The position numbers were made by a program, and so were the translations under genes. A DNA stretch of 64,000 nt from positions 496,001 to 560,000 of the forward strand of contig NZ_CP074572.1 in the NCBI RefSeq assembly GCF_018394335.1. The letters are read 5' to 3'. Positions 28,160 through 38,293 of the stretch are shown piece by piece. Numbering within the stretch: position 1 is the stretch's first letter; each line of letters starts with the position of its first letter. The notes beneath the pieces are model-generated. The model searched no databases, had not been told where the DNA came from, and saw nothing but the letters and a program-made list of their open reading frames with translations. The DNA comes from Shewanella dokdonensis. Its GTDB lineage: Bacteria > Pseudomonadota > Gammaproteobacteria > Enterobacterales > Shewanellaceae.

Positions 28160-29409
28160 ACGCTTTTCAATTACAAGCTATGCGCCTTGCCTGGCGCAAT
28201 CTGTGGCGTAATCAACGCCGCAGTCTGCTGTCACTGCTGGTGATCGCCATCGCCATTTTTGCAACAACCGCCATCGCCGGTTTTGGGCTAGCCACATACC
28301 AGTCCCTTGAACAGGCCGCTATCCGCGCCAATGGTGAATTACTGTTGAACCGTCCTGGCTACCTGAAAGAACAGGAAGAGACGCCATTAGCCGAAGGGAT
28401 CAACGGCAGTCAGCAGTTGACCAAACAGTTATTGGCGCGCGCCGAAGTGACACAAGTCGAACCTAAGGTACTGTTTTCTGGTTTGATCTCTAACGGACAA
28501 AAATCCGCAATCTATCTTGGACAAGGCGTATCCCCGAGTTTGTTTGATCTGCAAGGGCCGATGCTAACCGTCAGCCAGGGGCACGCGTTGTTACCTGCGG
28601 ACTCACCACGTTTCAATGCTGATGAACCACAGATTATGCTCGCCAGTGATTTAGCACAGTCGCTCAAGCTGAAGGTGGGTGATTGGGCCACGCTGATGAG
28701 CACCACCAGCAGTGGAGCGCTCAACGCCATGGACGTCAAAGTGTGCGGTATTTTCAGCACCGGCGTACCTGAGCTAGATAAACGTCAGTTGTTTGTGTCG
28801 CTCAGCACCGCCCAGTCATTACTGATAAGCGATAGAGTCAGTACCCTATCGGTCTACTTGCAAGATAGCAGCCAGACCGCCGCCATGAGCCAGTGGGTAA
28901 CCGATGCATTAAACAGCCCCCAACAAATGCTGGAAGTTACCCCTTGGTATGAAAGTGCATTTTTCTATCAAAAAGTAAGGGCGCTGTACGATCGTATCTT
29001 CGGCGTGATTGGCTTCATTTTAGCGCTTGTGGTGTTCGCCGCGCTGTTTAACACGCTCACTATGTCAGTCACCGAACGCACAACCGAGATTGGCACACTG
29101 GCGGCCATGGGCGCTTGGCCGCGGGAGATCATTGGCGGTTTTATGCGTGAAGCAGCATTGCTCTCACTACTTGGCGCATTGGTTGGAGGTTTAGCAACTG
29201 CGGCGCTGAGTCTGAGTTTGCTGCAACTTAACATCCAGATGCCACCACCACCGGGGCGGACTCAGGGATATCCGCTCACCATTTTATTCTCTGTCGATAT
29301 GTGGCTTGCCAGCAGTTTACTGGTACTGCTGGTGTGTGTGCTGGCCGCTTGGCTGGCCGCCCGTAACGGCGTAAAGAAACCGATCACCGAGGCACTGACT
29401 TATGTGTAA
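28156..29409 (+). CDS. FtsX/LolC-like ABC permease
   Basis: The protein has 417 residues. One N-terminal membrane helix (SLLSLLVIAIAIFATTAIAGF) is followed by a ~220-residue periplasmic MacB-PCD-like domain and three C-terminal helices (VIGFILALVVFAALF, LLSLLGALVGGLATAAL, LVLLVCVLAAWLAA). RTTEIGTLAAMGAWPREI is the typical coupling motif of FtsX-domain permeases. With the ATPase gene and the LolA-like gene it resembles a lipoprotein- or lipid-handling system. The substrate is unknown. It overlaps the following gene by eight bases. Confidence 0.9.
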   Translation: MNAFQLQAMRLAWRNLWRNQRRSLLSLLVIAIAIFATTAIAGFGLATYQSLEQAAIRANGELLLNRPGYLKEQEETPLAEGINGSQQLTKQLLARAEVTQVEPKVLFSGLISNGQKSAIYLGQGVSPSLFDLQGPMLTVSQGHALLPADSPRFNADEPQIMLASDLAQSLKLKVGDWATLMSTTSSGALNAMDVKVCGIFSTGVPELDKRQLFVSLSTAQSLLISDRVSTLSVYLQDSSQTAAMSQWVTDALNSPQQMLEVTPWYESAFFYQKVRALYDRIFGVIGFILALVVFAALFNTLTMSVTERTTEIGTLAAMGAWPREIIGGFMREAALLSLLGALVGGLATAALSLSLLQLNIQMPPPPGRTQGYPLTILFSVDMWLASSLLVLLVCVLAAWLAARNGVKKPITEALTYV

Positions 29410-30184
29410 CTTAGCGAATCGCAGCAGTCTTCGTTTACTCGCCAACGGGCTGATAGTCCTGCTCTGGCTAACCAGCAATGGCCTCCAGGCCGATGAAATC
29501 GATGCCAACGCCATGCTTATGGCAGCCGATCATTATCGCCTTGACAGTGAACAAGCGCGGGTTGTGACCGAAGTTAGCGAGTACGAGCAACAACAGCTTA
29601 TTAATCAACGCCGTTACCATGTGTATCTCGACGGCAATAACTCGCTGGTGATGTTTAAATCAGTGGCCGAGCTGGGGCAAAAGATGCTGATGCTCGGTCA
29701 ACAATATTGGCTGATCATGCCTCGCAGTAGCCGCCCGATCCGGATCACCCCCATGCAAAAACTGCTGGGGCAAGCCTCCATTGGTGATATTGCTACCTTA
29801 ACCTGGCATCGCGACTATGACATAACGCAAGTCACCGCAACTGAGCTGACCCTTAACGAACAACAGTACTCGTGTTACCAGTTACAGCTAAGTGCTAAGA
29901 CCGATAGCAACAGTTACCAACGCATCACCCTATGGCTAGATAAACAAGATAATTTTCCGTTGCAGGCCGCCTTTTACCTGTCTTCAGGAAAACTGGCCAA
30001 AATGGCACAGTTTCACGCGGGCGAACTTAACGGCCAACGTCGGGTGGTCACTATGCGGCTCAGCGACAAACTGCAACCGCTCAAAACCACCGAAGTGCAA
30101 TATCTCAATATTAGTCACCATCCGTTGCCCGCCAGTTACTTTAATCCGGTGTTTTTAACCCGCACCGTGTTGGAACAGTTGTGA
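29402..30184 (+). CDS. Outer membrane lipoprotein-sorting (LolA-like) protein
   Basis: The protein has 260 residues with a signal-peptide-like N-terminus (LANGLIVLLWLTSNGLQADE). The remainder has the beta-rich pattern of periplasmic LolA-like proteins often encoded beside LolCDE-like ABC modules: YHVYLDGNNSLVMFKSVAELGQKMLMLGQQYWLIMP, described here by its extended strands, then RITPMQKLLGQASIGDIA and a C-terminal YFNPVFLTRTVLEQL. That last motif recalls proteins annotated as outer membrane lipoprotein-sorting proteins. It probably carries a hydrophobic cargo across the periplasm, delivered by the ABC permease. Confidence 0.75.
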   Translation: MCNLANRSSLRLLANGLIVLLWLTSNGLQADEIDANAMLMAADHYRLDSEQARVVTEVSEYEQQQLINQRRYHVYLDGNNSLVMFKSVAELGQKMLMLGQQYWLIMPRSSRPIRITPMQKLLGQASIGDIATLTWHRDYDITQVTATELTLNEQQYSCYQLQLSAKTDSNSYQRITLWLDKQDNFPLQAAFYLSSGKLAKMAQFHAGELNGQRRVVTMRLSDKLQPLKTTEVQYLNISHHPLPASYFNPVFLTRTVLEQL

Positions 30185-31419
30185 TGCGTTGCCAGTTATT
30201 AGCTGGATTACTATGTTTCGGCACTTTTGGGGGAGGAGCTGCGGAATGGCAATGGGATTGGCAAAGCGGCATTGCCGTTGAGGACACCCGCGCGACCACC
30301 TTTTTTGCTGACGTTGATAATGACGCCCAGTGGCAATCATTGTTATCACTACAGCTCACAACAGGTGCTTGGCGTAGTACCGGTAGTGTGCAACACAATC
30401 AAGCAGTGAATAGTAGTGAGCAGCAAAGTCATGCCACACTGAGTTCTCTTTACTGGCAGCAAAGCCTGAATGCACAAGCCGATTGGGAACTCACGCTCGG
30501 GAAGCTACAACTGGATTGGGGCGTTGGCTACGGTTATCGGCCATTAAATATTTTTAGCGATTATCAGCGTCATCCGGTGGGGATCCAAGTGGAGCAAGGC
30601 GCGCAGGTTGCCATGCTGACGCGATTTACCAGCGATGGCACCTGGCAATGGCTTACCAGTCGCTCGCACCATTCATCATTAGATACGAGTCAAACCCAGC
30701 AGGGGCTAGGCCTGCGCCGTTACTGGCTAACCGATGCGAATGAATGGCAAGCGCTCGTGTACTGGGATCAACAACGTCATTGGCTAGCGGGAGCTTCGCT
30801 AGTAACGGTAATAGGTGAAAGCCTTGAACTGCACGGCTCAATGTTATATCAGCAGCAATATACTCGCCTGAAATTAACAGATTTGACGCCGGGAGCAACA
30901 ACCGTAGCAATACAACGGCAAACTCAGCAGCATAGCTGGCAAACCCTGTTAGGCTTTACTTGGGCTAGTAGCCATGGTGTGCAGTTGATTGGTGAATATT
31001 GGTACGATAGCCGCAGTTGGTCAAAAGCGGACTGGCAACGAGCACAACAACAAGCGCAGTTTTGGCAACAACCCTGGCAATCGAGCAGCACGCAACGCAA
31101 TGCCGGTCTGTATGCCATCGGCTATAGCCACACCAATATTCTGCAACATACCGTGTTATTGCATCTGGCGGCCAATTCGCGCTTTTGGCGACAATTCACT
31201 ACGGCATTATCGCCGTTAACCATAAGCATCGACTGCTTGTATGGCCCCAGCGATGGCAGTGTCGTACTGACACCCAGAGTGCAATATCAACTACTGGATG
31301 GCCGCAGCAGTTTAACGCTGTCATTGTCATGGCGCTATTATGGTGGTCAGCCGTCAGCGGCATTTGCTAATCTGGGCCAACAAAGCGTGACTTGGTTTGG
31401 ACTCTCTGGACGTTTTTGA
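30184..31419 (+). CDS. Putative outer-membrane beta-barrel protein
   Basis: The protein is about 411 residues with a short signal peptide (CQLLAGLLCFGTFGGGAAEW) and a mature part full of alternating aromatic/polar strands, many Trp and Gln, ending in WFGLSGRF. A terminal Phe is the usual BAM signal of outer-membrane barrels. The ATG at 30184 overlaps the previous stop (TGATG). I do not recognise a named family; it looks like the outer-membrane end of the ABC / LolA-like chain in this operon. Paralogous roles in siderophore, lipid or peptide export are only guesses. Confidence 0.7.
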   Translation: MRCQLLAGLLCFGTFGGGAAEWQWDWQSGIAVEDTRATTFFADVDNDAQWQSLLSLQLTTGAWRSTGSVQHNQAVNSSEQQSHATLSSLYWQQSLNAQADWELTLGKLQLDWGVGYGYRPLNIFSDYQRHPVGIQVEQGAQVAMLTRFTSDGTWQWLTSRSHHSSLDTSQTQQGLGLRRYWLTDANEWQALVYWDQQRHWLAGASLVTVIGESLELHGSMLYQQQYTRLKLTDLTPGATTVAIQRQTQQHSWQTLLGFTWASSHGVQLIGEYWYDSRSWSKADWQRAQQQAQFWQQPWQSSSTQRNAGLYAIGYSHTNILQHTVLLHLAANSRFWRQFTTALSPLTISIDCLYGPSDGSVVLTPRVQYQLLDGRSSLTLSLSWRYYGGQPSAAFANLGQQSVTWFGLSGRF

Positions 31420-32474
31420 TGACCCATATTTTTGCTCAGCCACGGCACAATCTCGTTATCCGCTTAGTGGTGATCACCTTGGCGTGTAGTTTGATTGCGG
31501 CATTTACCTACTCAGTTTGGCCGGGAGATTTTCTCAACCATCTGCTCATTAGCTTGGGTTACGGGATTGCCGCCTTCTTATCTTCCGCCGTTCTGGGCTA
31601 TCTATTGCCACATTTTCATCAACTGGGTCGCGCACTACTCAGTATTGTATTAACGCTGCTACTCGGCAGTATCAATGCGGCATATTGGATCCTTGGCAGT
31701 TGGCAATGGCAGCATCTTCCTAAGTTATTTCCAGGCATGTTGCTGGCGCTGACCATCACCGGGGCGCTCACTTTTGGTTTTTACTTCTTTGAGCAAAAGT
31801 TTCGTATGCAGCAAGCGTTAGAAGTGGCCAAACGTCAGCAGGCTGAGCAACAACAAGCGCTATTGTTGGCCGAGCTTAAGCAGCTACAAAGCCAGATTGA
31901 GCCACATTTTTTGTTTAATACGCTGGCAAATATTAACGCCCTGATCAGCCTAGATCCCAATAATGCACAACAACTGCTTACTCGGTTTACCTCGCTACTG
32001 CGGCGCAATTTGCACAGCAGCAGACAATTAGTCGGCACCCTCAATGATGAATTAGCACTACTGGAAGATTATCTGGCGATTCAGCAAATGCGCTTAGGCG
32101 ACAGACTCACTTATCAATTTGCCATTGCGGATGGCTGTAACCACCTGCCATTTGTGCCCATGTTACTGCAACCTTTAGTCGAAAACGCAATAGTGCATGG
32201 CATCGAGCCGAGCAGCCACGGAGGCCACATCACTATCAGTGCCACATTACACGTACAAACATTACAACTCGTCATTAGCGACAATGGCGTGGGTTTTGGC
32301 AATGTCCCGACCATATCGGGTCATGGTGTTGCACTCAGTAATATCCGCCAACGACTGCACCACTTATTTGCCGGGGCAGCCAACTTGCAGTTGCAACCGC
32401 AGAGTCCGCATGGGGTAATTGCCACCCTATCTCTACCGTTAACACCATTAATGCAGCTCAGCGAGAGGAGCTAA
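31419..32474 (+). CDS. LytS/YehU-type sensor histidine kinase
   Basis: The protein is about 351 residues, starting with the ATG that overlaps the previous stop. Four or so membrane helices cover residues ~15-125, followed by a short coiled coil (QQAEQQQALLLAELKQLQ), the His_kinase motif QIEPHFLFNTLANINAL with the phospho-acceptor His, and an ATPase domain with VPMLLQPLVENAIVHGIE (N box) and SDNGVGFG (G box). It pairs with the LytTR response regulator gene four bases downstream. The signal is unknown; it is presumably linked to the transport operon it belongs to. Confidence 0.9.
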   Translation: MTHIFAQPRHNLVIRLVVITLACSLIAAFTYSVWPGDFLNHLLISLGYGIAAFLSSAVLGYLLPHFHQLGRALLSIVLTLLLGSINAAYWILGSWQWQHLPKLFPGMLLALTITGALTFGFYFFEQKFRMQQALEVAKRQQAEQQQALLLAELKQLQSQIEPHFLFNTLANINALISLDPNNAQQLLTRFTSLLRRNLHSSRQLVGTLNDELALLEDYLAIQQMRLGDRLTYQFAIADGCNHLPFVPMLLQPLVENAIVHGIEPSSHGGHITISATLHVQTLQLVISDNGVGFGNVPTISGHGVALSNIRQRLHHLFAGAANLQLQPQSPHGVIATLSLPLTPLMQLSERS

Positions 32475-32478
32475 TACC

Positions 32479-33249
32479 ATGTCTCAGGCCATAACCGCCA
32501 TCATTGCCGATGACGAGCCATTACTCAGGTTTCATCTTAAACAGATGTTAGCCGAGGTGTGGCCGCAACTGGAGATCAGCGGCATGGCCGAAAATGGCGC
32601 GCAAGCGCTAACACTTATCGCTGAGTTACAACCTGATGTGGTGTTTTTGGACATTCGGATGCCGGGTTGCGATGGTTTGGCCGTGGCCAGCAAACTCTGT
32701 CAGCCGTCACTAGCACCATTACTGGTATTTGTTACCGCCTTTGACGAGCACGCCGTTAATGCCTTTGAAAAAAACGCGGTGGATTATCTGCTAAAACCGG
32801 TGACAGAGCAGCGCCTAGCCCACTGTTGTGAGCGGCTACAAAACCGTTTGCGCAACAACAATAACCTCGATTACCAACAGTTACTGAGTCAGCTCAGCTC
32901 GCAACTACAGCAACCACCCGCGGCCAATTACCGCAAGTGGTTAAAAGCTAGTAAAGGCGATGATATTCACCTGATCGCTACAGAGCAGATCCTATATATC
33001 CGAGCAGAAGATAAATATCTCAGTCTGGTGGTTAAGGAAGGAGAACAACAACAAACTTATTTGCTACGGCAATCGTTACGCCAATTATTAACGGAATTAG
33101 ATCCAGAACAGTTTTGGCAAATCCATCGCGCCATCGTCGTCAACGTGGCACGGATCGGCAAAGTGCGCCGCACTTTTAGCAGCATGGAAGTCATTATTGC
33201 CGACACGGCACTGCCAGTCAGTCGTGCCATGCAAAAATTTAAAAATTAA
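32479..33249 (+). CDS. LytTR-family response regulator
   Basis: The protein has 256 residues. The receiver domain has the acidic pair ADDEP, the phospho-acceptor Asp in VVFLDIRMPG, VTAFDEHAV and LLKPV (conserved Lys). The C-terminal LytTR DNA-binding domain shows ILYIRAEDKYLSLVV, LRQSLRQLLTELDPEQFWQI, HRAIVVNV and LPVSRAMQKFKN. It likely controls its own operon in response to the LytS-type kinase. It is the last gene of the unit that begins at 26850. Confidence 0.92.
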   Translation: MSQAITAIIADDEPLLRFHLKQMLAEVWPQLEISGMAENGAQALTLIAELQPDVVFLDIRMPGCDGLAVASKLCQPSLAPLLVFVTAFDEHAVNAFEKNAVDYLLKPVTEQRLAHCCERLQNRLRNNNNLDYQQLLSQLSSQLQQPPAANYRKWLKASKGDDIHLIATEQILYIRAEDKYLSLVVKEGEQQQTYLLRQSLRQLLTELDPEQFWQIHRAIVVNVARIGKVRRTFSSMEVIIADTALPVSRAMQKFKN

Positions 33250-33384
33250 TTCGAAGACAGTGCTACGGCAACGCCATCTGGTAAAACCAGCGACGAGAAT
33301 GACTTATCTTAATAATACCCTCAATAGAGTAAACCGTAGCCCAGGTATTTCTCATGGACAGATGACAGGTTCGCTATCAGGCAT

Positions 33385-33423
33385 AAAAAAACGTACACAC
33401 CCTCATCTGGAATATGTACGTTT
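33385..33423 (-). terminator. Terminator of tyrS (minus strand)
   Basis: AAACGTACA (33389-33397) pairs with TGTACGTTT (33415-33423) around a 17-base loop. Read on the minus strand the stem is followed by seven T. It serves tyrS and may also stop transcription arriving from the response regulator gene. Confidence 0.65.
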
Positions 33424-33506
33424 CTGATCGCCCCCAACATCCATAACTAACCACAACTAAACAACATGTTAGCGGTGAGCAAATAAGAAGCTGTAGAGAT
33501 ATGACC

Positions 33507-34705
33507 TCAGGCCACAGTAACCTTGGCAAACTTACGTTTACCCACTTGGAATACCGCGGTGATACCCGCAGCGAAGTGCTGTTTGCTGTCATCCAACCGC
33601 TCACCATCCATCTTCACCGCGCCTTGCTTAATCATGCGCAGAGCTTCAGATGTAGATGCCACCAGCCCGGCATCTTTCAGCAGATTAGCCACCGCAACAC
33701 CTTCGGCCCCGGCAGTCACAGTGATCTCTTCGATATCCTCCGGCAAAGCACCTTTCTGGAAACGGTCGATAAATGCCTGATGCGCGGCCTCGGCAGCGGC
33801 TTCACTATGGAAGCGGGCAATGATCTCTTTTGCCAATAATATCTTGATATCACGAGGATTGGCACCGTTATTCACATCGGTCTTGAACTGTTCAATTTCG
33901 CCTAGAGGGCGAAATGACAGCAACTCAAAATAACGCCACATCAGTTCATCAGAGATAGACATTAACTTGCCGAACATCTCGTCAGGAGCTTCGCTAACAC
34001 CGATATAGTTACCCGCAGACTTGGACATCTTTTTAACGCCATCAAGCCCTTCCAGCAATGGCATCATGATGACGGCCTGTGGCTTCTGTCCTTCAGCCTT
34101 TTGCAGTTCACGGCCCATCAACAAGTTAAACTTCTGATCGGTGCCCCCAGTTCTACATCGGCGTGCAAGGCCACAGAGTCATAGCCTTGCAACAAGGGGT
34201 ACATAAATTCATGGATAGCAATTGACTGGCCCGCAGCGTAACGCTTTTTAAAATCGTCCCGTTCCATCATCCGCGCAACGGTTTGCCGTGATGCCAGACG
34301 GATCATCCCAGCCGCACCGAGTTGTTCCAGCCAGCTGGAGTTGAACTCAATCCGGGTTTTCGCTGGGTCGAGGATCTTATAAACCTGCTCTTTATAGGTT
34401 TCGGCATTGGCCAATACCTGTTCCCGAGTCAGCGGTGGGCGGGTACTGTTCTTACCGCTTGGATCACCCACCATCCCGGTAAAATCACCGATGAGGAAAA
34501 TCACCTCATGACCAAGTTCCTGGAAAGTGCGCAGCTTATTCAGGATTACCGTGTGTCCCAGATGAATATCGGGTGCGGTTGGATCGGCACCGAGTTTAAT
34601 CTTCAGCGGGCGCCCTTCTTGCAGTTTTTCAACCAGATCAGATTCCAGCAGAATTTCTTCTGTCCCGCGTTTAATCTCTGCCATTACCTGCGCTAAATCA
34701 GCCAT
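33507..34705 (-). CDS. tyrS: Tyrosyl-tRNA synthetase (TyrRS-2 type), one frameshift
   Basis: The start at 34705 gives [19 protein letters not shown]. The class I HIGH motif appears as [19 protein letters not shown] and the KMSKS motif as [18 protein letters not shown]. The C-terminal S4-like domain ends [14 protein letters not shown]. The frame breaks at a five-G run (coding strand) near 34147; six G restore [18 protein letters not shown] and a 399-residue protein, the normal size. The gene is essential, so the break is almost certainly a base-calling error. It attaches tyrosine to its tRNA. It is divergent from the M23 peptidase gene. Confidence 0.95.
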
Positions 34706-34828
34706 TTTGCCAACAACTCCCAAGGCACTTCAAAATCAAAGAGACTTATGTTACTTGTTAGCCAGCCTAATTTAAAGTGTGTAAACTGGTGCGCAATGCC
34801 CAAGTTTGACGATTTGGTACCGGGGTCA

Positions 34829-36232
34829 ATGGCAAAACTTATAACACTGTTGCAACTACTGCCGAAAAAACACCAGATTCTGCTCTGTATTCTCGTTGTC
34901 TTCGCTTTTATCGTACTGATATTTCCCGCTGATGATGCCTCGGCTTCTCGCCAAACACCTGTGGCTAACAGCAATATCCGCTACGAGGTGCCGCTGGCAT
35001 TCCGTACGCCGGAGGCGCCATCAGCCGTGGAAACTTCTGAAAGTGGCGAGCCCGAGGAGTCTGAAGCGGCCGCCGAAGCCATTACTTCGGAGATCACCGA
35101 CGAAACCCAACAAGCGCTGGAACCCAAAACCGATACCAAACCCAGTGCGATGGCCGAGCTGGAACATTTTGATATCAAGCAAGGTGACACGCTGGCGGCC
35201 GTGTTCAACCGGGCGCAGCTGAGTGCTCGTGAAGTCTATGACATCACCCAACTGCCACTGGCCAAACAGAATTTAATCAAAATCATACCGGGTGAAGAGA
35301 TCATCATAGGTAAAGATGGCAATGGCGCATTACAGGAACTGCGCTACCAGATAGATGCCATCACTACCCTGATCATTTTAAAGAATGGTGAGGGTTATCA
35401 AGCCAAGGTGACCAACAAAGATGTGGAAAACCGGCAGCAGTTTGTCAGTGCCGAAATCAAAAGTAATTTCTGGAACGCTGGAGTTGATGCTGGACTCACC
35501 CCAGCGCAGATCATGCAACTGGCGACCATCTTTGGCTGGGATGTGGATTTTGCATTGGATCTGCGTGCTGGCGACAGCTTTGCCCTAGTCTATGAACAGG
35601 AATATGCCGATGGTGAGTTTTTACGCAACGGTAATATTATGGCGGCAGAATTTATCAACCAAGGCCAGCGTTACACCGCCGTGCGTTATACCGATGGTAA
35701 CTATTATTCGGCGGATGGCCGCAGCATGCGTAAAGCCTTCTTGCGCTCGCCGGTAGACTTTAAGTATGTCAGCTCTAACTTTAACCCTAAACGTCTGCAT
35801 CCGGTTACTGGCTTGGTGCGCCCACATCGGGGCGTGGATTATGTGGCCGCCATAGGTACGCCCATAAAAGCGGCGGGTGATGGCAAAGTGATTGAAGCCA
35901 GTTATAACCAGTACAATGGCAATTATGTGTTTATCAAACACAATGACACCTATACCACCAAGTATCTGCATTTAAACAAACGCAAAGTCAAACGTGGCGA
36001 TAACATCAAGCAAGGGCAAATTCTCGGGACGTTAGGGCGAACAGGCCGAGTGACCGGCGCCCATCTGCATTACGAATTTATCGTCAACGGTGTTCACCGT
36101 AATCCGCGCACCGTTGACTTGCCGAAGGCTTTGCCTATCGCCACCAAAGAAAAGGCTAAATTTATGGCTATCAGTAACCAGCTCATGGCAACGATAGCCC
36201 ATAATCAACAGATCAGAATTGCCAGACAATAA
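34829..36232 (+). CDS. M23-family peptidoglycan endopeptidase with OapA/LysM-like domain
   Basis: The protein is ~467 residues from [16 protein letters not shown] (start 34829, GGGG nearby; an ATG at 34796 is an alternative). A single membrane anchor ([16 protein letters not shown]) precedes a Glu/Ala-rich linker and a LysM/OapA-like segment [19 protein letters not shown]. The LytM domain carries the zinc motifs HRGVDY and HLHYEF, so it is predicted to be catalytically active. It belongs to the MepM/YebA group that cuts cross-links for cell-wall growth at the inner-membrane face of the periplasm. Its location between tyrS (divergent) and anmK (13 bp downstream) is the usual one in this lineage. 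Confidence 0.9.
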   Translation: MAKLITLLQLLPKKHQILLCILVVFAFIVLIFPADDASASRQTPVANSNIRYEVPLAFRTPEAPSAVETSESGEPEESEAAAEAITSEITDETQQALEPKTDTKPSAMAELEHFDIKQGDTLAAVFNRAQLSAREVYDITQLPLAKQNLIKIIPGEEIIIGKDGNGALQELRYQIDAITTLIILKNGEGYQAKVTNKDVENRQQFVSAEIKSNFWNAGVDAGLTPAQIMQLATIFGWDVDFALDLRAGDSFALVYEQEYADGEFLRNGNIMAAEFINQGQRYTAVRYTDGNYYSADGRSMRKAFLRSPVDFKYVSSNFNPKRLHPVTGLVRPHRGVDYVAAIGTPIKAAGDGKVIEASYNQYNGNYVFIKHNDTYTTKYLHLNKRKVKRGDNIKQGQILGTLGRTGRVTGAHLHYEFIVNGVHRNPRTVDLPKALPIATKEKAKFMAISNQLMATIAHNQQIRIARQ

Positions 36233-36245
36233 CGGAAATATGCAC

Positions 36246-37354
36246 ATGAAAACCGCTTATTACATCGGACTGATGTCAGGCACCAGCATGGATGGCGTAG
36301 ACGCTGCACTGGTGGATTTTTCGGGAAACAAACCTAAACTGGTGGCCCATCATACAGAGGATTATCCCGAGCATCTGTACAAAGGGCTACAGCGGTTGTG
36401 CCAACCCGGCAACGACGAAATCAATCGCCTGGGTCGCCTTGATCGCACGGTAGGGAAAACATTTGCGCAAGCAGTCAAACAACTGCTGGCAAAAGCGCAC
36501 ATTCCAGCTTCAGAGATTATCGCAATCGGCAGCCACGGCCAGACGGTCAGACACATGCCCAATCTTGAAATAGGCTTTACCTTGCAGATAGGCGATCCCA
36601 ACACCATTGCGGCAGAAACCGGTATTGATGTTATTGCCGACTTTCGCCGCAAGGATATCGCGCTGGGGGACAAGGCGCACCGCTAGTTCCCGCGTTCCAT
36701 CAACAGGTTTTTGCCGAAGCTGGCGTTACTCGGGTGATCCTCAACATTGGTGGCATAGGTAATGTCACGTTTCTGCCTGGCGACAGCCGCCAAGTGCTAG
36801 GATTTGATACCGGTCCCGGCAACACGCTTGTCGATGCGTGGATCCAGCAGGTGAAACAGGAGCCATTCGATCACAATGGTCTATGGGCTGCCAGCGGTAC
36901 TACCCATCAGGGATTATTGCAGCAGTTGCTATCTCATCCCTATTTCTCACAGGCCTATCCCAAAAGTACCGGGCGCGAGCTGTTCAATCAGGCGTGGCTG
37001 GAGCAACAGTTATCTGAATTTGGTCAGTTGAGTGAAGAAGATATCCAGTCAACACTACTAGATTTGAGCTGCTACAGCATCGCCAATGACATTCGCAAAC
37101 TATGCACCCATGGTGAAGTTTACGTCTGCGGCGGCGGTGCCCTGAATAAAACACTGATGCAACGACTGACAGCGCTATTACCGCAACACCATTTACTGTC
37201 GACTGCCGCGCTTGGCGTAGATCCCAAATGGGTTGAGGGCATCGCTTTTGCGTGGTTGGCACTACGTCATGTTGAAGGCTTACCAGCCAATCTGCCAGCG
37301 GTCACTGGCTCTTCCCGAGAAGCCGTGCTGGGTGCTAGATTTCCGGCAAAATAA
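36246..37354 (+). CDS. anmK: Anhydro-N-acetylmuramic acid kinase, one frameshift
   Basis: The protein begins [21 protein letters not shown], the ATP-binding signature of AnmK, with [44 protein letters not shown] and [14 protein letters not shown]. The frame is lost in a five-G run near 36666-36670; six G give [19 protein letters not shown] and a protein of 369 residues, equal to E. coli AnmK. It recycles cell-wall anhydroMurNAc to MurNAc-6-phosphate. It follows the M23 peptidase gene closely, joining cell-wall cutting and recycling. An ATG at 36240 is an alternative start. Confidence 0.94.
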
Positions 37355-37428
37355 TAGTGTGGATGCTTTATCATCTCACACCACAGTGGTAGCATGCGCC
37401 GCTTCAACAGTTGACAGGAATTAATGCT

Positions 37429-37805
37429 GTGAAAGCTGAAACTTCCACGAAAAAGGCCCCGAAGATGTCACCGGATAAACGCTTTGACTACATGATTGAG
37501 CAAGTCCGTGAGAAAAAGAGTTATGGGTGTTACATGACGATAATGGCTGCGTAATGCTGACCACAGATGAAGAAGACTGTATCCCGGTTTGGCCTAGCGA
37601 AGACGCCGCCACAGAGTGGGCCCAGGAAGATTGGCAGGATTGCCAAGCGCTAGCGGTCAGCCTCAAAGACTGGCAGGAGCGCTGGACGCCCGGTATGGCC
37701 GATGATGATCTGCTGGTAGCCGTATTTCCACTGGTTGACGATCTGGGGGTGGTAGTGTCCCCTTATGAGTTCGACGAAACTCTCTCGCCCAAAAAATCAC
37801 ACTGA
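37429..37805 (+). CDS. DUF2750-like protein, one frameshift
   Basis: A GTG at 37429 with AGGA upstream starts VKAETSTKKAPKMSPDKRFD. After a one-A deletion in the A run near 37513 it continues ELWVLHDDNGCVMLTTDEED, then WPSEDAATEWAQEDW and LVAVFPLVDDLGVVVSPYEF. The pattern (small acidic protein with WPS..A..WA and a final strand) matches DUF2750, whose function is not known. The restored length is 125 residues. It lies 74 bp after anmK. Confidence 0.75.
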
Positions 37806-37812
37806 GTTGCTG

Positions 37813-38226
37813 ATGACCGCGCCCACTAAAACGCCCTTACCGAAACGTTTATTAGCGCTGATGCTGGTATACGCAATACTGGCACTGAGTGGGCTGTTTT
37901 ATGGCCGCGGAGTTATCCTGTCGCTGTTAACCTTGATGATGTTACTCGCCATCATGGCACGTCATAAGGCAGGTTTATGGCTGTTACGGGGTTACGCTAT
38001 CATCGGCCTTGTAGGCAGCACATTGCTGCCATATCTGCTCGACATTAATCCACAATTACAGCAACAGTTGCAGCAAAGTGCGCTGTGGCACTCTCTGGAC
38101 AGCATCCCCGGGTGGTTAAGTGTGGGATTATTGATCGCACTGACCATGCTACAACTGTGGCTGGTGTTCAGCGCTAAGGTCAGTCATTTTTTCAAGCGGG
38201 AGATCAACTTCAATATCATGCAATAA
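37813..38226 (+). CDS. Hypothetical four-helix membrane protein
   Basis: From MTAPTKTPLPKRLLALMLVY (start 37813) the 137-residue protein has about four hydrophobic segments: LLALMLVYAILALSGLFYG, ILSLLTLMMLLAIMA, GYAIIGLVGSTLLPYLL and LSVGLLIALTMLQLWLVF. The linker between the last two is Gln-rich. It starts seven bases after the DUF2750 gene and is followed by a strong terminator. No family is recognised. Confidence 0.65.
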   Translation: MTAPTKTPLPKRLLALMLVYAILALSGLFYGRGVILSLLTLMMLLAIMARHKAGLWLLRGYAIIGLVGSTLLPYLLDINPQLQQQLQQSALWHSLDSIPGWLSVGLLIALTMLQLWLVFSAKVSHFFKREINFNIMQ

Positions 38227-38252
38227 CAGATGTTGAGGTTGAAAAAACGATA

Positions 38253-38280
38253 AAAAAACCGTCCATCTGGACGGTTTTTC
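38253..38280. terminator. Bidirectional terminator
   Basis: AAAAAACCGTCC and GGACGGTTTTT pair around ATCT. T tracts occur on both strands, so it can end both the plus-strand anmK-side unit and the minus-strand erpA transcript that converge here. Confidence 0.85.
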
Positions 38281-38293
38281 GTGTCACTGGCAA

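Noticed and set aside
33507..34705. tyrS, dnaG and tsaD as real pseudogenes
   Set aside because: All are essential single-copy genes and each is restored by one base in or next to a homopolymer run.
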